A stretch of 54,942 nt of DNA from an uncultured Phocaeicola sp. (GTDB lineage: Bacteria; Bacteroidota; Bacteroidia; Bacteroidales; Bacteroidaceae), in the NCBI GenBank assembly GCA_948579315.1, contig CAPAOL010000021.1:1-54942 (forward strand), read 5' to 3'. This document shows positions 7,810 through 16,724 of this stretch, piece by piece. A program made the position numbers and the translations under genes. Position 1 is the stretch's first letter; each line of letters starts with the position of its first letter. The notes below the pieces were generated by a model. The model ran no database searches, was not told the DNA's origin, and worked only from the letters and a program-made list of their open reading frames with translations.

Positions 7810-9034
7810 ATTCTTTTATTTTTCTATAAAGTGTACGCTCGGAAATATTCAAGTCCTTGGCAGCACTCTTCCGCTTTCCATGATGCCTCTCAAGTGCTTT
7901 GCGTATCATTTCTTTCTCCACTTCGTCCAGTGACAAAGGAGATTCTTCTACATATTCTTCCGTGTCTTGTATGTCATCATCATCCTTGCAAACCGTAGGC
8001 TGCACGGTGTGAATGATAGCAGGTACCGAAGGTTGATGCGCTGTCACTACCGGAGTAGTGACCACCGTTCCCATTTGTCCTACCTGACCTACCTGTCCGG
8101 CACGTTCCGCCATCAGGTTGTGCACCATCTTCTTCAGCTCCGCCACTTCCTGACGCATATCGAACAAAACAGAATAAAGAATCTCCCGTTCGCTCTCAAA
8201 GCCTTTACTTTCACGCGTTCCCATCAGCGCGGGAAGACGTTGCGTATTTTGTACGGGAAGATAATTCTGCAAGATAGCAGCAGAGATCTCCCTGTTGGTT
8301 TCAATGATAGATATTTGTTCGGTGATGTTCTTCAACTGGCGAACGTTTCCGGGCCACGAGTAAGCCAATAACTCTTTCTTCGCATCCTCCGTCAACTGAA
8401 TAGCAGGCATCCGGTATTTCTCCGCAAAGTCTGCGGAAAACTTACGGAACAACAGGAGCACATCGTCACCACGTTCACGCAAAGGCGGTATCTGGATAGG
8501 CACCGTATTCAACCGGTAATATAAATCTTCACGGAAACGTCCGTCTGCAATCGCTTGTGTCAGATTGACATTGGTAGCTGCCACTACACGCACATCCGTT
8601 TTTTGTACTTTGGACGAGCCTACTTTCATAAACTCGCCACTCTCCAGCACACGAAGCAAACGTGCCTGGGTAGACATCGGCAACTCCCCTACTTCATCAA
8701 GAAAAATAGTACCACCGTCGGCTTCACCAAAGTACCCTTTCCGTTCGCCAATCGCACCGGTAAACGCACCTTTCTCATGTCCGAACAGTTCGGAATCAAT
8801 CGTACCCTCCGGAATAGCGCCACAGTTGACAGCAATATACTGTCCGTGCTTCCTCCGGCTATATTGATGAATAATCTGCGGAAAACTCTCTTTTCCGACT
8901 CCACTTTCTCCGGTAATCAGCACAGACAAATCGGTAGGAGCTACCTGAATGGCAACATCTATAGCGCGCAACAATGCTTCAGTATTTCCAATAATACCGA
9001 AACGCTGTTTCACTTGTTGTATCTCTGCTTTCAT
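7796..9034 (-). CDS. Sigma-54-dependent transcriptional activator without a sensor domain
   Basis: About 412 aa. The AAA+ domain starts almost at the N-terminus: Walker A GESGVGKE (residues 42-49), the sigma-54 contact loop GAFTGA (89-94) and Walker B GGTIFLDE (107-114). After a linker with T/V/Q-rich low complexity (about 305-345) comes a Fis-type HTH at the extreme C-terminus (KRSAAKDLNISERTLYRKIKEYGLD). There is no receiver, GAF or PAS domain, so activity must be controlled by level or partners. The reading frame also offers GTG at 9040 and ATG at 9037; 9034 is chosen as the last methionine. Six nt or so from pdxA and overlapping lptE. Family certain; target genes unknown. Confidence 0.9.
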   Translation of the reverse strand: MKAEIQQVKQRFGIIGNTEALLRAIDVAIQVAPTDLSVLITGESGVGKESFPQIIHQYSRRKHGQYIAVNCGAIPEGTIDSELFGHEKGAFTGAIGERKGYFGEADGGTIFLDEVGELPMSTQARLLRVLESGEFMKVGSSKVQKTDVRVVAATNVNLTQAIADGRFREDLYYRLNTVPIQIPPLRERGDDVLLLFRKFSADFAEKYRMPAIQLTEDAKKELLAYSWPGNVRQLKNITEQISIIETNREISAAILQNYLPVQNTQRLPALMGTRESKGFESEREILYSVLFDMRQEVAELKKMVHNLMAERAGQVGQVGQMGTVVTTPVVTAHQPSVPAIIHTVQPTVCKDDDDIQDTEEYVEESPLSLDEVEKEMIRKALERHHGKRKSAAKDLNISERTLYRKIKEYGLD

Positions 9035-9046
9035 CATCACTCGTTT

Positions 9047-10141
9047 TTAATCTTCGTCTACTGTATCCAGCTTCAGTTTATCACTATCGTCACGTTTCTC
9101 GTAATACTGTTTACGCAACGGATTGGCACGAGCCACTTTTTCACGCTGACGATTACGGAACACGTCGATGGCAACATAGATTGCCTGACGGAAAGAATCT
9201 TCACAAGCCACTCCCTTGCCTGCAATATCGTATGCCGTTCCATGAGCCGGAGAAGTACGTACCACCGGCAGTCCTGCCGTATAGTTCACCCCGTCTTCCA
9301 TAGCCAAGGCTTTAAACGGAGCCAGCCCCTGATCGTGATACATCGCCAGGATACCGTCAAAATGAGTATAATTGCCTGAACCCATAAAGCCATCGGCAGC
9401 ATAAGGACCGTAGCAAAGGATTCCTTTCTCTTCCATTTCTTTCATAGCAGGAATAATCACCTCCTGCTCTTCCATTCCCAATAAACCACCGTCTCCGGCA
9501 TGAGGATTGAGAGAGAGCACCGCAATACGCGGAGCACCGATACCGAAATCCTGTTTCAGGCAACGATGGAATATCATCAGTTTCTCCTGAATCAGTTCTT
9601 TGGTAATCGTAGTCGCGATCTCTCTGACAGGAATATGTGTCGTCACCAGAGCTACCCGGAAGTCATTCTTCATCAAAATCATCAACGACTTACCACCATT
9701 GCCCAGACGTTCTTCGATATATTCTGTATGTCCGGGGAATGAAAACTCTTCCGACTGAATGGTATGTTTGTTGATCGGAGCTGTTACGATAACGTCTATC
9801 AACCCTTCGCGATATTCTTCGATGGCACGTTCCAAAGCCCCCAGCGCAGCTTTACCGGCTTCGGGATCGGGTTTGGAAAATTCCACTTTCACCTCATCAT
9901 CCGTGCAGTTCACCACGCTCAAACGGTTGCATACCGCTTCGGTAGCAGAGTTGATAATGCTGAAATTGGTCTGTATATCCAACGCTTTGCGATGATAAGC
10001 CGCTACTTTCGGTGAGCCATAAATGATCGGAGTACATAGTTCCAACATCATAGGGTCAGAAAATGTCTTAAGAATCACCTCATAGCCCACCCCGTTAATA
10101 TCTCCCTGGGTGATACCTATCCTTATCTTGTTATCTTCCAT
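9047..10141 (-). CDS. pdxA: 4-hydroxythreonine-4-phosphate dehydrogenase
   Basis: 364 aa. NAD-dependent dehydrogenase/decarboxylase of pyridoxal-phosphate synthesis (DXP-dependent route), cytosolic. Visible family motifs are IGITQGDINGVGYEV at the N-terminus, VTAPINKH, the metal and substrate site FPGHTEY, and the C-terminal YHDQGLAPFKAL and RTSPAHGTAYDIAG. The open frame extends upstream to 10216, but that would add 25 residues overlapping the preceding gene; the ATG at 10141 gives the usual N-terminus and lies 4 nt after the DUF4837 stop. Third gene of the rlmN-secG operon. Confidence 0.95.
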   Translation of the reverse strand: MEDNKIRIGITQGDINGVGYEVILKTFSDPMMLELCTPIIYGSPKVAAYHRKALDIQTNFSIINSATEAVCNRLSVVNCTDDEVKVEFSKPDPEAGKAALGALERAIEEYREGLIDVIVTAPINKHTIQSEEFSFPGHTEYIEERLGNGGKSLMILMKNDFRVALVTTHIPVREIATTITKELIQEKLMIFHRCLKQDFGIGAPRIAVLSLNPHAGDGGLLGMEEQEVIIPAMKEMEEKGILCYGPYAADGFMGSGNYTHFDGILAMYHDQGLAPFKALAMEDGVNYTAGLPVVRTSPAHGTAYDIAGKGVACEDSFRQAIYVAIDVFRNRQREKVARANPLRKQYYEKRDDSDKLKLDTVDED

Positions 10142-10145
10142 GTTT

Positions 10146-11189
10146 TTATTTATTAGTTTGTTCCGCTTCCTTAGATACTTCTCCTCCCAATGGAATCTGA
10201 CTCTGCTGAATTTCATTCGGAAGTTTCAGTGTATACAGAGATGCTTCCATCTGGCGTACCAGGTTGCGTTTCATTTTATCAGGTGAATAAACAAATATTT
10301 CTGCTGTAATAATTCGTTGGTTTTTCTCGTCCAGACGAGTATGAGATACATACGGACCACCCATAAAGTCGCCCTTCATACGCCACAGGCCACGTGCTTC
10401 CATTGTGTAGCTGTTCTTTACATTGATCGGACGGACATCGGTCAGCAAACTATCGGTCGACATATAAACGCCTTCCTTGAATCCGGGGATATTGGCTTTC
10501 ATCACGGAGTCACGTTTGTGCACAAAATATTCTTTGGTAAACGTATCCTTGTCAGTATAGGGATAAGAGTACATCACAAAGTTACGGTCGGCACTACCCG
10601 TGTTGGTAGAAGCCCAGAAGAAATCATCCCCGGTCTTTGAACTGACCAGTTCGGCATCCACCCAGATGTCGCATCCGAACAAACTGTCCACTTTCTGCGA
10701 AACGAAATCACTGTGTTTCCCTTCCAGAAGCATAATCTGACGGTTCATTTCCGCACGGGTAAAGAAGTCGACAATCACCTTTTTGTTTTCTTCCACAAAC
10801 TTCTCAAACTCTTCTTCGTTCGGAGCCTGGATAGTCAATATCATCTGCGGATTGGCATACACGTCCTTCGCATATTTGAACGAGGCTTTCGTATATATAT
10901 CCTGTATATCTACAATAATAATGTTACGTATCAATTTCAACGTAGAATCATAATCTTTCGGCGAAGTATACATAATTCGGAAAGAAGGTTCCGACTGCGG
11001 CAAACCGGGCATATCAGCATCGAGCGCATCATGTAAAGCCCTTCCGGCAGCACGATCCCAAACACCGTGATCTACTACAACCAAAAGCTCATAAGCACGA
11101 CCACTAGAGGTGTGATTTCCTTTCAGACCACAAGATGCAACGACAAAGGCTACCAAAGCGATGCATAAAATAAAAGAGTACTTTTTCAT
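10146..11189 (-). CDS. DUF4837 family lipoprotein
   Basis: 347 aa. The signal sequence MKKYSFILCIALVAFVVASC ends in a lipobox (VASC, Cys20), so it should be a lipoprotein. The mature protein matches my memory of the Bacteroidetes DUF4837 family (YELLVVVDHGVWD, RIMYTSPKDYDS, IIIVDIQD). Function unknown. It lies between rlmN (18 nt) and pdxA (4 nt) in one transcription unit. Confidence 0.82.
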   Translation of the reverse strand: MKKYSFILCIALVAFVVASCGLKGNHTSSGRAYELLVVVDHGVWDRAAGRALHDALDADMPGLPQSEPSFRIMYTSPKDYDSTLKLIRNIIIVDIQDIYTKASFKYAKDVYANPQMILTIQAPNEEEFEKFVEENKKVIVDFFTRAEMNRQIMLLEGKHSDFVSQKVDSLFGCDIWVDAELVSSKTGDDFFWASTNTGSADRNFVMYSYPYTDKDTFTKEYFVHKRDSVMKANIPGFKEGVYMSTDSLLTDVRPINVKNSYTMEARGLWRMKGDFMGGPYVSHTRLDEKNQRIITAEIFVYSPDKMKRNLVRQMEASLYTLKLPNEIQQSQIPLGGEVSKEAEQTNK

Positions 11190-11207
11190 GATGTTCGGTT
11201 TTATATA

Positions 11208-12242
11208 TTAACTTTCATTATTTTTCTCTTGTTTCGCTGTCGACAGCATACCGCAAGCGGCAAAAATATCTTCGCCCCTGGATGAACGGATAGTGGTGAA
11301 AATTCCGTGTGATGTCAGGTAATCACGAAAACGGGTCATCGTATCCATATCCGCCCCCTCGAGGTCTACCCCGGGAATGGCATGAAAACGAATCAGATTC
11401 ACCCTGCAATCCAGCCCGCGAAGAAGTTTCAGCAACTCTTTGGCATAGACCTGCGAATCATTGAGCCCTTTAAAAACAATATATTCAAACGAAAGTCGAC
11501 GTTGCTTACTAAAATCATAGTTTTTTAACAGTTCCACCATTTCGGTGATTGAAAACGCCTTTTCCGCCGGCATTAATTCAGCACGCTGAACGGTCAGCGG
11601 AGAGTGAAGGCTGATGGCAAGGTGGCAGTCATTTTCTTCGATAAAACGCTGCAATCCTTTCCGTAGCCCGACAGTAGAAAGCGTGATACGCTTCGGGCTC
11701 CATGCGTAACCGTAGGTAGCGGTCAGTAGTTCCAATGCTTTCAATACCTCATCCAGGTTATCAAGCGGCTCGCCCATTCCCATCATTACGACATTGGTCA
11801 GTTTGTCCCGTTCCGGCAACGAATGAATCTGGTTCATGATCTGGCTGGCGGTCAGGTTAGCGGTATACCCCTGTTTGCCGGTCATACAGAACTTACAGTT
11901 CATCTTACAACCTACTTGTGACGACACGCACAACGTTGCCCGGTCATCATCCGGTATGTAAACCGATTCTACAAAATGGTTCTCACCTACTTTATAAAGA
12001 TACTTCACCGTACCATCTACAGAGCGCATTTCATCTACCGGGGCTTCCGCTCCTACCTCATAGTTCTGCTTGAGCAACTCCCGGTGTTTCAATGACAAAT
12101 TAGTCATATCATCGATCGAGGTTACCTTCTTTTCGTAAAGCCAGGATGCAATCTGCTTGGCAGCAAAGCCGGGCATACCCAGTCTTTTTGTCAATGATTG
12201 AAGCTCTACAAGAGTCATTCCTAAAAGGGGATATTTAGACAT
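11208..12242 (-). CDS. rlmN: 23S rRNA/tRNA adenine-C2 methyltransferase RlmN
   Basis: 344 aa. A radical-SAM enzyme that methylates C2 of A2503 in 23S rRNA and A37 in some tRNAs. The 4Fe-4S motif CKMNCKFC and following MTGKQGYTANLTASQI are visible, as are VVMMGMGEPLDN and the C-terminal methyl-carrier Cys in RGEDIFAACGML. The frame is open upstream to 12302, but a -7 promoter box at 12271-12278 lies inside that extension, so the ATG at 12242 is the start. First gene of a seven-gene operon (rlmN, DUF4837, pdxA, activator, lptE, TPR, secG). Confidence 0.95.
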   Translation of the reverse strand: MSKYPLLGMTLVELQSLTKRLGMPGFAAKQIASWLYEKKVTSIDDMTNLSLKHRELLKQNYEVGAEAPVDEMRSVDGTVKYLYKVGENHFVESVYIPDDDRATLCVSSQVGCKMNCKFCMTGKQGYTANLTASQIMNQIHSLPERDKLTNVVMMGMGEPLDNLDEVLKALELLTATYGYAWSPKRITLSTVGLRKGLQRFIEENDCHLAISLHSPLTVQRAELMPAEKAFSITEMVELLKNYDFSKQRRLSFEYIVFKGLNDSQVYAKELLKLLRGLDCRVNLIRFHAIPGVDLEGADMDTMTRFRDYLTSHGIFTTIRSSRGEDIFAACGMLSTAKQEKNNES

Positions 12243-12270
12243 TCTTCTTTCTGTTGATAGTTTATATCTG

Positions 12271-12278
12271 CAAATGTA
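12271..12278 (-). promoter_or_regulatory. -7 promoter box of rlmN
   Basis: On the minus strand TACATTTG matches TAnnTTTG, 29 nt before the chosen rlmN ATG. It excludes the longer upstream start. Confidence 0.6.
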
Positions 12279-12294
12279 AGGAAATAAAGTTGGT

Positions 12295-12485
12295 TTCACC
12301 ACAGATTAACACAGATTTTCACAGATTAAGACGATTAATAGAGAAGTTTTTAAATGCGGAAGACGCGAATCATCCGGATTTATTCATCAAAAATCCGAGC
12401 GATTCGCGTCTATATGATGCACCACGTTATTATTACCTGCCACCTTCAAGATATTTCTGTGGCAATCCAGGTAATCTGTGGTGAA
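12295..12485. repeat. Nested hairpin repeat of the CACCACAGA family
   Basis: Outer arms TTCACCACAGATTA (12295-12308) and TAATCTGTGGTGAA (12472-12485) are perfectly complementary. Inside, GACGCGAATC (12362-12371) pairs with GATTCGCGTC (12401-12410), with GGATTT/AAATCC at the tip. The structure fills the gap between the stop of the foldase gene and the rlmN promoter and could terminate the upstream transcript, but lacks a T-run. Confidence 0.75.
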
Positions 12486-12492
12486 CTATTTC

Positions 12493-14634
12493 TTAGAAGA
12501 ACAAGAAGCGTGTATCTTTTACGTTTGCTTTCAGATACAAGTCGTTCATCAGACGGCTGGCAAAGCGTGCGTGCATGTTAGTCAGCGTAGCTTCTTCTGC
12601 TTTTGCATCGAATGTTTCGTTCTGCTTGTCCTTACCGTATACTTGCAATACAAATACTCCGGCATTACCTTTGATAGGAGCGCTCAACTGGTTCACTTCA
12701 GCTGCAGAAGCATAAGCACCTACCAGCGGTTCGCTGCTGCGCAATGCTGATACGTATGCAGGAGCTGCAAAAGTAACCATCTTCAAAGAGTCGCTGACTG
12801 CATTAGTCATCTCTTTGTATTGGTTGAATGAAGTTGCATTGGCAGCTTTCATGTCAGCCATAATCTTTTCAGCTTTCTTATCTTTTACGATTTCAGCTCT
12901 CAACAGATCTTGTACTGCTTTCAACGGACGATATCCTTCCGGCTTAATGCCCACCAGACCTACTACCATCATGTGATCGCTTTCGCCACATTCGTACAAG
13001 CCGGAAACATCACCCGGTTTTGCTTTATCAAACGCCCATCTCAAGGCTTCTTTTGTACCTCTTACACCACCGATATTGTGTTCAGAGCTGCTCAAATCCA
13101 TTCTGTCGAGCAATCTGTAACCGGCTTCTTCAGCGTTAGCTACCATCTTCTCTACAGTAGGATTAGCTGCGATAAACTGGCTGAAATCATTATAAGCACG
13201 GTTGTAAGTTTCTTTGCTGAACTCTACTTCACGTTTGATGACAGCTACTTTATATTTGTCTTTTACAGATTTCTTGTTTGTTACCTGAAGAATTATGTTT
13301 GCTTGTCCCATCGGCAAGTTCACCAGTTCGTTTACACCTGCATTGTTGATAGCAGAGATGAATTTCAGGTTATCACCGTCTATCTGCGCACCTTCATACT
13401 GTGCAGAAGTCAGCCAGTTTGCATCACCGGTCTGACCATATTTCTTTGCCAGATCAGCAAAGTTAGCACCACCCTTGATAGCGTTGTAGATACTGTCTGC
13501 CAATGTCTTTGTCTTCACAGCATCTTCTGCGTATACCTGAATCTGACGGAATTCAACAGAGTCGGCAGCAGCAGCTTTAGCTACAATCTTGAAAGAGTTG
13601 ATTGTATTGTCGGCACCATTATAGTAAGGACCATAAATAGCACCTACAGAAGCAGAGTCCAAACGGGCAACTACATCTGACGGGAAAGCTGTTTTGTTAT
13701 AGAACAAGTCTACATAAGGAGCGTCCGAGCCAGTCGAGCGGATGAAAGAAGTATAATCTTCCGTTGTAGTAGCCAACTGTGCAGTTGCTTCGTCCACTTC
13801 TTTCTGGATAGCAGCTCTGTCTTCAGCACTTGCAGTCACTTGTACATCAATGTACTTGATGTCACGAGTTTCCTGATACTGCTTGAATTGTTCTTTCTTC
13901 TTGTTATACAAGTCTTTCAGTTCTGATTCTTTCACTACGATTGTAGAATCCACTACAGAAGAGTAAGGAATGCCAGCCATCAACACGTTGTATTGGTTCA
14001 CTCTTGCGTCGAAAGCGTCCTGTGCTTCCACCGGATTGGAAAGAAGAGCTTTAGATACCAATGCCTGATACTTTTCTGCCAAACGGCTCTCGATCAGTGT
14101 TTTCTGAATGAAAGACCAGTATTTATACATGTTATTGTATTGTTCAGCATACTGTGCCGGCATTTGTGCTTCGCTCATCTTGGCATATTCCACGAGGAAC
14201 TTGTTCAACATATCCTTGTCGAAGTTTCCTGTTTGCGGATTCTGGAAAGGAGTTTGTCTCAACAAAGGATGAACACCTGCTTTCAGGATGTCCTGGATTT
14301 CAGCAGCAGAAACAGTCAGTCCCAGTGCTTTTGCTTCTTTTTCGATCAGTTTATTGTTTACGTAGGAACGCCATACTTCATCGCGCACCTGATTGGTTTG
14401 TTCGTCATTCAAGGCGGTCACCCCACGCATGAGTTTCACCACTTCGGTATATTCTTCTACCAAATTCTGATACTCTTGAGCGGAAAGAGCGTCTCCGTTC
14501 ACCTCACCTACGTCATGTGCCTGATGCGGCTGCATCACCTTCCATGCGTCACCCGCAATGAAAGCAAACAGCGCCAAGCCGATAACAATCACCAATAGAG
14601 GTCCTTTCGACCTAATGTTTTGTAACGTTGCCAT
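12493..14634 (-). CDS. PpiD/SurA-like periplasmic peptidyl-prolyl isomerase
   Basis: 713 aa. One N-terminal transmembrane segment (residues ~12-27, GPLLVIVIGLALFAFIAG) anchors a large periplasmic part. A SurA_N-type chaperone domain (VGEVNGDALSAQEYQNLVEEYTEVVK...) is followed by a parvulin-like rotamase region with FRQIQVYAED, ANFADLAKKYGQTGDANWL, and a second PpiC-like stretch near FDKAKPGDVSGLYECGESDHMMVV. The size and layout match PpiD-like foldases of Bacteroidetes, which help outer-membrane proteins fold after Sec export. Last gene of the coaX-foldase cluster, 119 nt after the CorC-like gene. Confidence 0.88.
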   Translation of the reverse strand: MATLQNIRSKGPLLVIVIGLALFAFIAGDAWKVMQPHQAHDVGEVNGDALSAQEYQNLVEEYTEVVKLMRGVTALNDEQTNQVRDEVWRSYVNNKLIEKEAKALGLTVSAAEIQDILKAGVHPLLRQTPFQNPQTGNFDKDMLNKFLVEYAKMSEAQMPAQYAEQYNNMYKYWSFIQKTLIESRLAEKYQALVSKALLSNPVEAQDAFDARVNQYNVLMAGIPYSSVVDSTIVVKESELKDLYNKKKEQFKQYQETRDIKYIDVQVTASAEDRAAIQKEVDEATAQLATTTEDYTSFIRSTGSDAPYVDLFYNKTAFPSDVVARLDSASVGAIYGPYYNGADNTINSFKIVAKAAAADSVEFRQIQVYAEDAVKTKTLADSIYNAIKGGANFADLAKKYGQTGDANWLTSAQYEGAQIDGDNLKFISAINNAGVNELVNLPMGQANIILQVTNKKSVKDKYKVAVIKREVEFSKETYNRAYNDFSQFIAANPTVEKMVANAEEAGYRLLDRMDLSSSEHNIGGVRGTKEALRWAFDKAKPGDVSGLYECGESDHMMVVGLVGIKPEGYRPLKAVQDLLRAEIVKDKKAEKIMADMKAANATSFNQYKEMTNAVSDSLKMVTFAAPAYVSALRSSEPLVGAYASAAEVNQLSAPIKGNAGVFVLQVYGKDKQNETFDAKAEEATLTNMHARFASRLMNDLYLKANVKDTRFLFF

Positions 14635-14753
14635 TTTGATTAATACGATTTATGTTTATTATTATTTCTTTCTTTTGTCATTTTAGCGCACGAAGATACA
14701 AAAAATGCTAATATGCATCTATTTATTGGCTAAAAATTTCTTGATTATCGTCA

Positions 14754-16010
14754 TTATTCCAAAACTTTTAATCGCACGAGTTCTATTTTTGTCGCTGTGA
14801 CCTTAATTATCTTGAATTGATAACGTCCTACCCGGACCACTTCATGCAACTTCGGGAAGCTCTGATATTGGTTCAGGATCAACCCTCCTACTGTCAGATA
14901 ATCATCCGACTCGGGCAAGTCGAGCCCGTACGTTTCATTGACTTTTTCTATTTCCAGGCGGGCGGACAATACATACTCGCGTTCGTCGATCTGCTTGCTG
15001 ATATAGGAAGTATTATCGTGTTCGTCTTCTATATCTCCAAAGATTTCTTCAACGAGGTCTTCCAAGGATACGATGCCGGACGTACCGCCAAATTCATCCA
15101 CCACAACGGCAATCGTTTTCTTTTGCTGCATGAAAAGTTTCATCAGTTTATGGGCGGACATGGTTTCGGGCACAATCGGCACTTGTTTCACATTCTCATG
15201 CCAGTTTTTCGGGGCACGGAACATTTCCGACGAATGGATATAACCGACTACGTTGTCGATATTCCCGTCATACACGATTATCTTGGAGATTCCGGATTCT
15301 ATGAAGCGGCTTTTCAGCTCGTCCAGCGAAGTGGTCAGATCGACAGCCACCACTTCGGTACGCGGAACGATGCAGTCGCGGATTTTGATGTTCGAGAAGT
15401 CGAGGGCGTTCTGGAAGATTTTCACTTCCGTGTCCAGTTCTTCTTCATTTTCGGCATTATCAATACTGCTTTGTACGAAGTAATCCAAGTCGACTTTTCC
15501 AAACGCTCTGTCGGACGCATCCTTGTTGACCTTCATTCCAAAAATACGGAGGAATAGGTAAGATAACCCGGAAGACAGTTTGGAAACAGGATAGAGAACG
15601 ACATAACAAACAATAAGCGGAATAGCAAAAATATTCAAAACCAGATTGGGGTTGATTTTGAAGATTGTTTTCGGTAAGAACTCTCCAGTCACCAGGATAA
15701 TCAAGGTAGAAATAACGGTTTGAGCCAATACCATCAAGAAATGGTTGTCGATGAATCCTGCCAGTAGATTGTCGCCGATAATCTGTGCCATCAGGATACC
15801 ATAGATTACCAATGCGATATTATTCCCCACTAGCATAGTAGAGATAAATTCATTGGGATTCTTAAAAAAGACAGAAAGGATACGGGACGTAATCCCCCCC
15901 TTACGTTCCATCTCAAAACGCAGTTTGTCTACCGATACAAAGGCGATCTCCATCCCTGAAAAGAAGGCGGAGAAGATCATGGTGATAATTAGAGAGATAT
16001 AAATATTCAT
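14754..16010 (-). CDS. CNNM/CorC-type hemolysin family transporter
   Basis: 418 aa. An N-terminal CNNM (DUF21) domain has about four hydrophobic segments and the family motif SGMEIAFVSVDKLRFE. Two CBS domains follow (around DCIVPRTEVVAVDL and VPIVPETMSAHKLMKLF), with the characteristic VVDEFGGTSGIVSLEDLVEEIFGDI, and a C-terminal CorC_HlyC domain completes it. Such proteins are inner-membrane magnesium/cobalt-linked transporters; in Bacteroidetes a paralogue (GldE) is tied to gliding, but no gliding genes are here. 53 nt after lptC. Confidence 0.88.
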   Translation of the reverse strand: MNIYISLIITMIFSAFFSGMEIAFVSVDKLRFEMERKGGITSRILSVFFKNPNEFISTMLVGNNIALVIYGILMAQIIGDNLLAGFIDNHFLMVLAQTVISTLIILVTGEFLPKTIFKINPNLVLNIFAIPLIVCYVVLYPVSKLSSGLSYLFLRIFGMKVNKDASDRAFGKVDLDYFVQSSIDNAENEEELDTEVKIFQNALDFSNIKIRDCIVPRTEVVAVDLTTSLDELKSRFIESGISKIIVYDGNIDNVVGYIHSSEMFRAPKNWHENVKQVPIVPETMSAHKLMKLFMQQKKTIAVVVDEFGGTSGIVSLEDLVEEIFGDIEDEHDNTSYISKQIDEREYVLSARLEIEKVNETYGLDLPESDDYLTVGGLILNQYQSFPKLHEVVRVGRYQFKIIKVTATKIELVRLKVLE

Positions 16011-16063
16011 AAGTTTTGATTTACGATCAGACGATTTGCTAGGTGCGATTGATATGGTTTCGC

Positions 16064-16720
16064 CTATTTCGCAGCATCTTTATTCGCTGAATCCGGCAGT
16101 GCTTTGGTTTCCGGTTGGGGCGGACCGCCACCCACTTCCTCGTCTACATAGAAAATACCTTCAATATTATGAATGGTATATATGGTCATTTGCTGGTTCG
16201 AGTCGAAGCCGTGTCCTGTGATAATTTTGTCCGGTTGCTGGATACGTATAAACTTGTCGGAATACACTTTTTGAGTGGCCTCATTCCAATAGAGCAGTTC
16301 AGTATTAAAACGCTCTCCTTTGCGGTTCTGTATATCCACATTCCCTATCAGCTTCCAAAGCCTTTCTTTGTCATAATAATAGGCAGTATCTGCTTTAATA
16401 CTGGCTTCTATATTAAAGATAGAGTCGAACTGTTCCATGTACACACCTTTTTCAAACGCCCAATACGAAGGCTTTTTACGGTCGTACATCATCCACTCTT
16501 CCGTATTCACCCTATAACGTGTCACTCCGGAATCGGAAATAAGGGTAGTGACTCCTAATGTGGTCATCATCGGAAGAGAATCACGTTCTGTGATAGCCTC
16601 TCCCATAGCTTTCTGCTTGCCGCCACAGGAAGATAATAAAAGAAGCATAACAACCACCCCGAAGGTGATTGTTATGCTCATGCTTTTATGCAATAAACGG
16701 TTTCTTCGTTTTCGCAACAT
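16064..16720 (-). CDS. lptC: LPS export periplasmic protein LptC
   Basis: 218 aa. A basic start, one hydrophobic stretch (ITITFGVVVMLLLLSSC) and a lipobox-like LLSSC suggest a membrane-anchored or lipidated periplasmic protein. The body follows the LptC pattern: SDSGVTRYRVNTEEWMMYDRKKPSYWAFEKGVYMEQFD, DTAYYYDKERLWKLIGNVDIQN, QKVYSDKFIRIQQPDKIITGHGFDSN. LptC passes LPS from the LptBFG ABC transporter to LptA. It starts 4 nt after the TPR-protein gene. Good family call. Confidence 0.87.
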   Translation of the reverse strand: MLRKRRNRLLHKSMSITITFGVVVMLLLLSSCGGKQKAMGEAITERDSLPMMTTLGVTTLISDSGVTRYRVNTEEWMMYDRKKPSYWAFEKGVYMEQFDSIFNIEASIKADTAYYYDKERLWKLIGNVDIQNRKGERFNTELLYWNEATQKVYSDKFIRIQQPDKIITGHGFDSNQQMTIYTIHNIEGIFYVDEEVGGGPPQPETKALPDSANKDAAK

Positions 16721-16724
16721 ACGG

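Noticed and set aside
8555..9379. 274-aa plus-strand frame
   Set aside because: Antisense to the sigma-54 activator and pdxA, both with clear family motifs.
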